In this document: positions 12,027 to 20,400 of the stretch, in pieces
Numbering within the stretch: the stretch's first letter is position 1
Layout of the letters: every line of letters begins with the position of its first letter
From: Pelargonium cotyledonis
Taxonomy: Eukaryota; Streptophyta; Magnoliopsida; Geraniales; Geraniaceae
Direction of reading: 5' to 3'
Length of the DNA stretch: 22,500 nt
Assembly (NCBI GenBank): GCA_036897625.1
Contig: JAYMTA010000998.1
Coordinates: 1-22,500, forward strand
Notes under the pieces: model-generated
Told to the model about the DNA's origin: nothing
Seen by the model: only the letters and a program-made list of their open reading frames with translations
The model's database searches: none
Program-made: the position numbers and the translations under genes

Positions 12027-13831
12027 TTAGGCTGTAAGTGCACCATTGAGGGCGCTGTGAACATCTACACCAATCTGGGCCTCAGCTTTCTCCAAATCAG
12101 TTGTAGCTGAAGCAAGCTTTTGGGTGTACTCTGCAAGCCCCTTCTGAACCAGGCTCGGGTCAATGTTCTCAACGGGAACAGCCTCCACAGCAATTATATC
12201 AGTAGTCGAGTTTCCATGGATAAAAGCAAACCCACTGCTAAGGAAATATTTCTTTGTCTCATTCCCTTCATGAACTGATAGAACTCCAGGTTTCAGCTCA
12301 GCAATTGTAGGTACATGTCCAGGCAGTACACCCATTTGACCACTTGTTGCTGGAATTATGACCATATCGACCTGAAACTCGAATATAAAAGATTGATGAA
12401 TCACACTTCCATAAATTTCATTTAAAATTTTCTAAGATCCAAAAAAGGGCCCAAAAAATTGTCATACCTCAAGATTAAACAAGCATAGATTGAAAATGAC
12501 ATCATACATAAGCAATGACAAAAATGAAAAGTAAAATGAAATATTTTGCGTGGATGGTTGGAATAACAAGAAATCCCCCCATTGATGAGTTTAACAATAA
12601 GAGATGGTTGGGAACCACCATTAGATTTGAAAGGCTGGATTTTAACAAAATGAAGTGTTTCGATACTCAAAGAATATGGATTTGGGCCAAATCCAATAGC
12701 ATTCAAAACATGCCTGCAACATGAGATTTCAAATGACAACTCCTACCTTGTCATTTGAAATTCTATGATTTCCCAAACACTGCATTAGTATTTGAAATAC
12801 AATATTTAGGAGCACTTCATACAAGTAATAGCTTCCTTAAGATGGCTGATACTCATCTTTTCACTTCACTGCGTTCCGTTCTATTAGACTCTTTTTTGGC
12901 ACTAAGCAACAAATTGGCCCTAAGAAGAAGCTTCAGCAGCAATGAAATAAACAGTAGAGCAGGACATTATTCACATGTCAATCCCACTACTGATTAAAAT
13001 TTACAAATAACAAGCATTGCACTAGGAGAACCAATATTGACAGCCCACCAAATCCATCTTCCGAAATCACAGCTCTACCCACTTTGACCTATAATCAACT
13101 CTTGTATACATACAAAAATGTATCTAATTCTTAAATTACAACTAGATAGTACTTATGAAGTTCAGAAAGATCAGTACTTTGCTAGACAGTTGATACAGTC
13201 AGAGACTTGGAGGGTCCAGAAGACTACATAGCAACACTGACATAGATTTTGGTTTTGTCAAGAAAATGAAATCTTGTAGTAAAATGACAACTAAACTACA
13301 TGTCAAGTAACAATCTTCTCAACAGAAGATATAGATTATTGAATACGAAACGAACAACCAATTACAAAAAGCGATAATCTATCAATTTTGATAATCCAAA
13401 TACAAACCCAAATCCACACCATCAACTGAATTAAAAAAAAAACAAAAAAACAAAATGAACCCATTGAGCGAAAAATCAACAAACATAGTTAAACCAAAAG
13501 TATACAAACAAGACCCAGATCCAGAAGGAAAAAAAAAACGAAGAAATCAAAGTGGATGGAGGAAACAAACCTCCTTGGAAGCGAGCTCAGATGCGTAAGG
13601 GAGGACGAAATTGACGGTGAGCTTGGCAGGAATGGTAGAGGGAATTTCGGGTCGGGGCTTCATATAGATCGATGGAGTCTTGGGAGGATCCATATTGGGA
13701 GCCACCTTCTTCCATTCTCCAGCGAATGTGGGGTCAACACTGGGAGCCTCCGAGAGGTCTGTGGCGAAGGAACGGACCAACCGGAGATTGGCTGTTCGAC
13801 CCAGCAGCCGAGAAGATGCTTGCCGCAACAT
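12027..13831 (-). CDS. Mitochondrial ATP synthase subunit delta' (complete, 2 exons)
   Basis: This is the plant counterpart of the bacterial F1 epsilon subunit (mammalian delta). It sits in the central stalk of the mitochondrial F1Fo ATP synthase, binds the gamma subunit and helps couple proton flow to ATP synthesis. Exon 1 is 13571-13831 (87 codons, from ATG) and exon 2 is 12027-12371 (114 codons plus TAA), joined phase 0 through a 1199-bp GT-AG intron. The 201-residue product begins [20 protein letters not shown], an Arg/Ser/Leu-rich amphipathic presequence lacking acidic residues. SFAT at about 21-24 is a likely cleavage region. The mature part has the family's [15 protein letters not shown] segment, then the beta-sandwich ([47 protein letters not shown]) and a C-terminal helical hairpin (about 160-201). 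Length and sequence match the Arabidopsis At5g47030 product as I recall it. No defect was seen. Confidence 0.96.
12372..13570 (-). other. Intron of the ATP synthase delta' gene
   Basis: The intron makes up most of this gene. It is AT-rich, with A-rich runs near 13430-13540 close to the donor. Its only distinct structure is a hairpin-forming inverted repeat at 12726-12761. Short open frames on either strand inside it show no recognisable protein. Confidence 0.7.
12726..12761. repeat. 13-bp perfect inverted repeat in the ATP synthase delta' intron
   Basis: ATTTCAAATGACA (12726-12738) and its exact reverse complement (12749-12761) flank a 10-nt loop. It could be the scar or one terminus of a small transposon; no target duplication was found. 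Confidence 0.7.
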
Positions 13832-13851
13832 CGTCTTCTTCGCAGAAAATT

Positions 13852-13893
13852 TTGGGTTAAGGGTTTGGGTTTGGGTTTGGACTTTGGACTTTG
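13852..13893 (-). promoter_or_regulatory. Telomere-like GGGTTT tract in the ATP synthase delta' leader
   Basis: On the minus strand the sequence just upstream of the ATG reads as repeats of AAACCC, ending AAACCCTTAACCC, about 20-60 nt before the start codon. It is close to, but not identical with, the plant telo-box AAACCCTA found near the start of many plant housekeeping genes. Two GACTTTG units adjoin it. Confidence 0.45.
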
Positions 13894-14029
13894 GTCGCTC
13901 TCGAGTCTCGTCTCCAAAACTGCGAATTTCTCGCTTTTAATGTCTCAGCCTCTCAGGAACCCTCGTTCATCTCTCTATTTTTCTTCGTATATTCCATTTC
14001 CGAATAAATTGAAAAAGATAAATAACATT

Positions 14030-14087
14030 TGGGCCAGAAATTACTAAGGTGGGCTTTGAGTAAAAATGTTTTTATGGATCAGGCCCA
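14030..14087 (-). promoter_or_regulatory. Cluster of three site II motifs (TGGGCY)
   Basis: TGGGCC at 14030-14035, TGGGCT at 14050-14055 and GGCCCA (reverse of TGGGCC) at 14082-14087 lie about 200-256 nt upstream of the ATP synthase delta' ATG. Site II elements are known TCP-factor targets enriched in plant nuclear genes for mitochondrial respiratory proteins, so the placement fits the gene. Activity is inferred. Confidence 0.5.
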
Positions 14088-14126
14088 CAACATCTTTTAC
14101 CAAAATGTCTCGAAAGTTGTTATTTT

Positions 14127-14444
14127 ATTTTTTTTATAAGCGACCGGTCTAAAGGTGTATATATACAAGTAACCAATAGTGTTCAGGAAAGAGACTATTT
14201 CTCTTAACTCTATCCTAGAGTTTTTGGCACTTTATCGCACCAAAGTGGTCTCTTACACCATCACCATCAAAAATGTGTTGAGTGAGAATTGATCATGAGA
14301 CCACTTCCCACTCACTATTAATCACGCACTATTACAACTCATACTTAATCTCAACATCTTTAGAAGTGTCTCAAACTCGAGACCTCAGAATTGTGCACAA
14401 GGGTCTATACTCCACAGCCAGTAGCAGTTGGTAACAAAAAAAAA
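14127..14444 (-). mobile_element. Possible tRNA-derived SINE
   Basis: Read on the minus strand, AGTTTGAGAC (14368-14377) matches 8 of 10 bases of a Pol III B box (GGTTCGANNC). A weaker TGGC-containing A-box-like sequence lies at 14410-14420, at tRNA-like spacing. The far end is A-rich (AAAAAAATAAAATAAC). GTTATTTT flanks both sides (14119-14126 and 14445-14452) and may be the target duplication. The poor A box and a T-run at the presumed 5' end make this tentative. Confidence 0.3.
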
Positions 14445-15288
14445 GTTATTTTGTATGTATGATTAGAAAGTAAAATTTATTTATTTTTATATATTTCATT
14501 TAATGATCCCAAGTTATTTGGGTTTAATTCATTTACACATACTAAGTATAATATTACTTATTGAATTGTGTTGTTATGAGAGTAGATTAAGGTTTTTGTA
14601 CGATTACGATTGCTGTTAACTTTTAAAGCGACGACAATCTCTTGGATTTGCAAATTACAAATTGTGATATCTCTCAATAAGATAATGAACTCTTATTTTA
14701 ATAGCAAATTAAGATTTTATTAGAATTTGCGTAGCATCGACGACGTAAATTCGCGATAGGTTTTTATTTATTTAGTATTGGTGTGTGTGCACGTCAGCAG
14801 AAGGTGGTTGCATAGAAGGGGAAGGTAACAGTTTGGTTGGAGTCATCAAATCATCTTTCGAGTTTGCCACCCAATCAAATAGCATAGTAGGTGGGGGCAA
14901 TGGGCAGTTGATGGAGCCCTCTTTGCAGCATTAAACTCCAAATACAATCATTGTAAGTTGTTTGTGCTCTTCAGGCTGGAGGAAGATTCTAGTATCTTCA
15001 ACTCGATTATTAAGGCTGATGGGGAGGATTCTAGTGTCTTCAGTTTGATTATTCATGATATTTTAATTATTGTAGCTCATTTTAAAAATGCAAATTTATC
15101 GTTTGTGAATTGGTATTCGCTTTTTAAGTGAAATGATCTTCAATTATTCAATTTTATATTGCCTTTGATGTCGATTTAAAATAATACATGATTAGTTTTT
15201 TGCAACAAATAAATAATTAAATATAGTATGCCTTTTTTTATTATAGAAAATATAGTATGACTTATTTGTTTTAAATGAGTTTCTCGTA
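14445..15288. other. Non-coding spacer with a ~40-bp tandem duplication
   Basis: AT-rich DNA without a supported gene. The one internal structure is an imperfect tandem repeat. About 14974-15013 and 15014-15055 both read GGCTG, then GGARGATTCTAGTRTCTTCA, then CGATTATT or TGATTATT. It looks like a local duplication. Confidence 0.5.
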
Positions 15289-15297
15289 TTTCTTTTA

Positions 15298-15645
15298 GGG
15301 TTAAATTTATCATTCATCCTCCAACTATACACTTATATTACAATTGGTTCGCTTACTATTTTTTAAATCATAAATAATATTACAACTACACTTTCTCGAT
15401 GCCCAAAAACACAATTCCATCCATTTTTTGATAAAACCGTTAGTTACCGTTAATTTGAGCCAATAAAAAAAAAAAGAATGACTTCATCTTCTTTACTATT
15501 TGACCGGATCTTAAATTAGCTCCAACAAAATCGGGCACCGGAAGTAGGTGGAGACGGCGAGCTCCATGTCCAAATCAAAGATTGTAGTTCCTGTTGGCTC
15601 AAGGACCAACTCTTCTCCTCCTCCCTGAAGATAAAATCATGATTC
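15298..15645 (+). repeat. Left terminal inverted repeat of the MULE
   Basis: It pairs with the right arm at about 15991-16324. Landmarks shared by both arms are AACTATACAC, ACACTTTCTCG, ACACAATTCCATCCATTTTT, ACCGTTAGTT, GACTTCATCTTCT and ATTTGACCGGATC, then an exon-like inner part. The inner boundary is approximate because it was aligned by eye. Confidence 0.75.
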
Positions 15646-15672
15646 AGTAATTTGTTTTGACTGGAAAAGAAG

Positions 15673-15700
15673 AAATTGATTGATTGATTGATTGATTGTT
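15673..15700 (+). repeat. (TTGA)n microsatellite in the MULE spacer
   Basis: About six tandem TTGA/ATTG units lie in the single-copy centre of the element. Confidence 0.8.
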
Positions 15701-15990
15701 TGTTTTGTGTAGCAGTTAACGTATGTTTGTGTTTTGTTATTGTGATGTAAAGAGAGGTTAGGTTTTTATATGAATGTGGATTGTGCGTGGGTGTTGTTAC
15801 GGCGGTCAAAGCTGGTAAGGTTGGAGAAATTGGAGGTTTGTTATTAATAAAAAGAGAGATGAGAGGGACAATATAATTGGTGACTACAGAGGAAGGTTAA
15901 GTAAGGAGTATGGAGTTGCAGTGAGGATTTGAATATTGACCGTTGAAGATATTGGAAAAAGAGGAATTTGTGGGAATATGTAATATAACA

Positions 15991-16324
15991 TAATCATTAT
16001 TTTATCTTCATAGAGGAGGTCATCATGCCAACAAGAACAACAATCTTTGATTTTGACATCCAGCACGCCATCCCCACCCACTTCCGATTTCGTAGGAGCT
16101 CATGAAAGATCCGGTCAAATAGTTTAGAAGATGAAGTCATTTACGAAACACATGTTTTTGTTATTTGCTCAAACTAACGGTTTTATTAAAAAATGGATGG
16201 AATTGTGTTTTGGGCACTGATGACGAGAAAGTGTAATTGGAATACCATTCATGATTTAAAAAATAGTAGGAAGATAAATTGTGATATGAGTGTATAGTTA
16301 GAGGATAAGTGATAACTTTAACAC
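15991..16324 (-). repeat. Right terminal inverted repeat of the MULE
   Basis: Reverse-complement partner of the left arm. It lacks a short segment present on the left (around the duplicated GTTACCGTTAATTTG) and differs at scattered positions, so the arms have diverged since formation. Confidence 0.75.
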
Positions 16325-16333
16325 TTTCTTTTA

Positions 16334-16777
16334 TTTATGGTAAAAAGTAAAAATAAGTTGATATGCAACAAATTTTAAAAGTTGATGTGTTGGTTCGATT
16401 CAAATATTTTCTAATAAAATGTTTTTTCAATTTTCAATTTGAATCTTCAGTTTATTTTGGTACTGATGACATAAAAAAAACATGTACGAATAAAAACAAT
16501 ATGTTAAGGTATTAACTTATAGTAATGTAGTCAAAATTAATAAGATCATATCAAATCCAATTTATTATTTATTCATACATCAAACATTGAAATATATAAC
16601 TCTTTATCTATTGAATTTCTTATTTGTCGTAATCTATCGTTGTTATATAATATATAGCTATCCAATCCATAATACCAAACAACACATCCGTATACAAAAT
16701 CGCCGAGCTTGGTAACTTGGGCTTGTGACCTCATGTGGGGGCAATAAAGGTGTATTGAGAAGGGTTTTGGCAAAAAC
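16334..16777. other. AT-rich spacer
   Basis: No gene, RNA or clear repeat structure is seen up to the duplicated block that follows. Short open frames on both strands have no recognisable content. Confidence 0.4.
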
Positions 16778-16999
16778 CAACTTTTTTGGAATTCTTGCCA
16801 TGAAACGTTTCCCACGTAGTGGTATCGGGCGACACCAACTAATGGTGGCGCGACCCGTCTTTAGCTGGTGGCTTGCCACCGACTCAACTTTTTTGGAATT
16901 CTTGCCATGAAACGTTTCCTACCTAGTGGGACCGTGAGGGCAGGCCACGGGCGACACCAACTAATGGTGGTGCGGCCCGTCTTTAGCTGGTGGCTTGCC
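16778..16999. repeat. Two-copy direct repeat (100 and 115 bp)
   Basis: Copy 1 (16778-16877) and copy 2 (16885-16999) share CAACTTTTTTGGAATTCTTG, GCCATGAAACGTTTCC, GGGCGACACCAACTAATGG and CTTTAGCTGGTGGCTTGCC. Copy 2 has about 15 extra bases (around GTGAGGGCAGGCCAC). The block is more GC-rich than its surroundings. CACCAACTAATGGTG inside each copy is a short stem-loop. It looks like part of an unclassified plant repeat. Confidence 0.75.
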
Positions 17000-17438
17000 G
17001 ACCCAAGCACATGGAACTCGAGTCTTCCCTGTCTTGCCAGGGGCAGCTAGCCGCTCATTTCTTGAATTCCAAGGAGTTGGCGTCTCACTACTCACCTTTT
17101 TGTATATGAATACCCTTGATAGAGTCATGACTTACACTAATGTGTACCCGTCTAAAGACCGATACCTTAGGTCGGGGTCAAGCCTCAGACATGACACAAC
17201 ATAGTAAAACCTCAAACCACAATCTACAGTTTATGACCGATAGTAATCAACATACGATTATGATTTTGTCTTCGTTTCAAAAGAGCATAAATTCTTTCCT
17301 AAATACAGAAGAACTTATGGACTCCAAAACTATTCCCTATCCTTTTAAACACATTGAACATTTATCATATACATCAATGAGCTAATGCCTCTTCCTAACC
17401 TCGTTTTCTTGCGACTGTCTGCCTATAATTATACGCAG
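17000..17438. other. Spacer downstream of the membrane-protein gene
   Basis: It contains the 3' flank of the minus-strand gene ending at 17439 and unclassified sequence, including a GGTCGGGGTCAAG stretch near 17171 that may belong to the adjoining repeat. No gene is supported and no clear poly(A) signal was pinned down. Confidence 0.4.
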
Positions 17439-20400
17439 TCATAATCTAGTCTCATGGGCCCAAAACGCATCAGGATTTGGATGGAACAGAGAAAAATCTT
17501 CGATTTCTAGATTTGCTATCTGCCAATCAACAAAACGAGCTTGTACTGCCTTGAATAGTACAAGGATGGTTGGCAAAATCCACCATTTGTCATCCTCACT
17601 GCAAGCAGATACACACGATTCAAGTGAATAGTTGAACAATACATTTGGGAAACAACAAAACCTGATTCAAGTCAAATTTTAGATGCAAGAATGCACAAAT
17701 TATACTGTCTGGAATTTCAAGAAGTTTTAAAAGAGAAGTTAGAAGTTTACGGTCACCTTCTAATGTTCCATGCATTTCCTTTGTCATGCTGGAAAGAGGA
17801 AAACCCATAATGAAAAATGCCGCACATGAAAGCCACAGCCTGCACAGAACATATAGTAATGATATTTAGACCTAATCGGTATCTAAACAAGCAAGTGAAG
17901 TCCCACAGACATCTTAAACTAAAGAAATAAGTTGCCTAGCTAGGAATTTTAGTACTGTGTTTTTGTTGAGAAATTGTACTAGAAATAGAATCTGTTACAG
18001 TGTTTTGAGCTGCTACCTTTTGGGATTGCAATTCTAACTTTACTCACTCCTCATAAAATAAGACTTGTAGATACAGGCATAGCCATAGGAGAGCATATAT
18101 AAGGAAAATAAGACTCGTGAATCATGGCTACCTATGTAATTCTCATACATACATATATAGAGAGGAAGGAATCTAAGCCATAAGTAATTTGGCTTTGGCT
18201 AAGCCACCAATGAGGTTACTGACACCTCATTAACGACTTGGATCCAACGGGTTGCTCCGCTCCCAAAAATCCATTAAGGGTATGAGTGAAATTTTTAATG
18301 TAGTTTCATCTTCTTATTGGTTTGGCTCAGCCCGAGCCAAAAAAGTCTGGCTCAAAATCTCCTCTCTCTCTCTCTCTCTCTATAATATATATATATATAT
18401 ATAAATACACACACACATAAGCCACCAATGAGGTAACGACACCTCATTAAAAGTTGGATCCAGCGGGTTGCTCAGCCTGAGCAGACTTAATACCATTTTC
18501 ACCAGCTGGTAGATAGTGACTTGGTAATTATGTTATGTAATAAACTAGCTGGAACTATATATTTGAAGGCTTTCTCCTATATTTTCTATATACTGGTTGC
18601 ATGCAATAGGCATTGTGAAGTCAGAGGAGGTGTAATAAGCATATGGCTTCTTTTGCATTACCAAAAGTATAGCAAGATCTACAGTGATTCGTTCAAAGAC
18701 AGCCTAGAATCTATTTCCAGCAATAAGTAATTGAGAGCTCAAAAATTGTAGCAGTCTTAGAATAACTTACAATATTAGATAGAGATGTAGCAATCCACAA
18801 TGCATATATACGAGCAAGTGAAGCTCTTCTGGGTTCTTTGCTGAATAAGGCATTCAACCCAGCTGGGAAGGGAGAGAGCACGGATAGAGGAAGAATTAGC
18901 AAGACAGCAAGAAATACTCCTAGAGAAATCCAATAGAACTGAAGCAATGTAAGAAGAGTAACAGAAAGATCCACCAAAAGCATGATAGTAATCAGCAGTT
19001 GCAATTTATCCTGTGCAACAAAATTTAAGTATTAGATAACAAATTAAGAGAAAAGAATCAGGCTTTCAAAGAATGTCTGATCATTCACCTGATGACCAAC
19101 AGGTCTGGTATTATGCAATAAGAGTGAAAGTGGATAGAGAAAATCCCTTCTGTAATCCAAAGATCTCAGGGTAGCATCATTTATAAGACCTCCATTAATT
19201 CCTCCCGTCACTCTTTTACGAGCTAATGCATGATTTGTATACGGAAAGCTCTGCTGCAGATGTGGAAATTTTTGTTTTGTACCTACAGCATAATTCCTGA
19301 AACATTGAAAGTTAAGTAGATGACTATTTAGGGCTAGCAGAAATACAAGCAGGACACATGATCTGTTTCTAATGAGGAGGAACTCATAATGGGCATGCAC
19401 TATAGAGCTAGAAAAAAAAAAGTGAATAGCTACAGTCAAAAGTTAATGATAATCACTAATCAGGAGCATATTATCAATTTATCACTGTAATTACAGATGG
19501 GACTGTGAAACCAGAGTCATCCAGCTAGTCCATGCCATGACAGTGTCCGTAACTTGAAAACTGAAGATCTAGTTAAGCGGACGGTAAAAGTTGTTACTAC
19601 GACTATATATGTAAATCAAGGATAAAGAAGCTCTACAACAAAACCGGTCTTAATTGGTTTGCAACTATACACAATTGATCTACATGGTCTTAATTGGTAC
19701 AATAATCATAATTACCTCAGAAATTCATCACTACTTCCAACCAAATAATCAGACTGGTGAACGTTGAGGAGAGAATAATCACCAACCGCTACCACAATAC
19801 CTAGCTGATAATAACCAGAAGAAGTAGCTTGAAACCATCCCATCTCAATTTTGACTCCATGGAAGTCAAGTTGGGGGTTTCCATGACTATTTATCCAATC
19901 AATGACAGGAATTAGCGCAGAACGGATAGATTCATGCCTCACGGTCCTCAACTGAGCATTAAGACCAGCCTCTAACCGATTCCACACAGTTGCTGGGACA
20001 TGCTGGCAATAACCAATTAACCATCTCTCTTTATGTTAAGTATCAATACTAGAGTGACAATCACATCTAATCAGAAAGAAAACAAACATTACCTGGCCAA
20101 TAAGATTGGTCAACAATGAATCACTGTACAGGTTATAAGGTGACATATAGCTTCCATCTCCTCCAAAAATTATGCACATGGGGAACCTCTTGTGTATGGT
20201 TGAGACCATGTCTAAACGTTTCTCATCCCCTCCAAGGAAGAAATCAATAAATGCAACCATCAAATCAGGTGATGCTCCAACCTGTATCCATTATCACATT
20301 CAACATTCAGAGAGGATAAAAGGTACATTACTCAGTACTCAAGGAAAACATTGTCATTGAAGGAACTTTATGATATTTAGTTATCGTGATTATAATTGGA

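Larger units (their letters stand above)
15298..16324. mobile_element. Non-autonomous Mutator-like element (MULE) with long inverted repeats
   Basis: The 1027-bp element has ends GGGTTAAA and, on the other strand, GTGTTAAA. It is flanked exactly by the 9-bp direct repeat TTTCTTTTA (15289-15297 and 16325-16333). Nine-base target duplications are the hallmark of the Mutator superfamily. The terminal inverted repeats run at least 15298-15510 against 16108-16324, both reaching GACCGGATC. With gaps they continue inward to about 15645 against 15991, so roughly two thirds of the element can fold on itself. The arms differ by many substitutions and small indels, which suggests age. The spacer of about 345 bp has a (TTGA)n run. 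There is no transposase, so movement would need an autonomous relative. Confidence 0.75.

Noticed and set aside
13556..14047. 163-codon plus-strand open frame over ATP synthase delta' exon 1
   Set aside because: It is the antisense shadow of a well-supported exon and continues into promoter sequence; the encoded peptide resembles nothing.
17620..17808. Minus-strand open frame running on past exon 17757-17839
   Set aside because: It is in a different frame from the homologous exon and continues into the intron; the spliced reading (NIRS then EDDKWW) matches the family.
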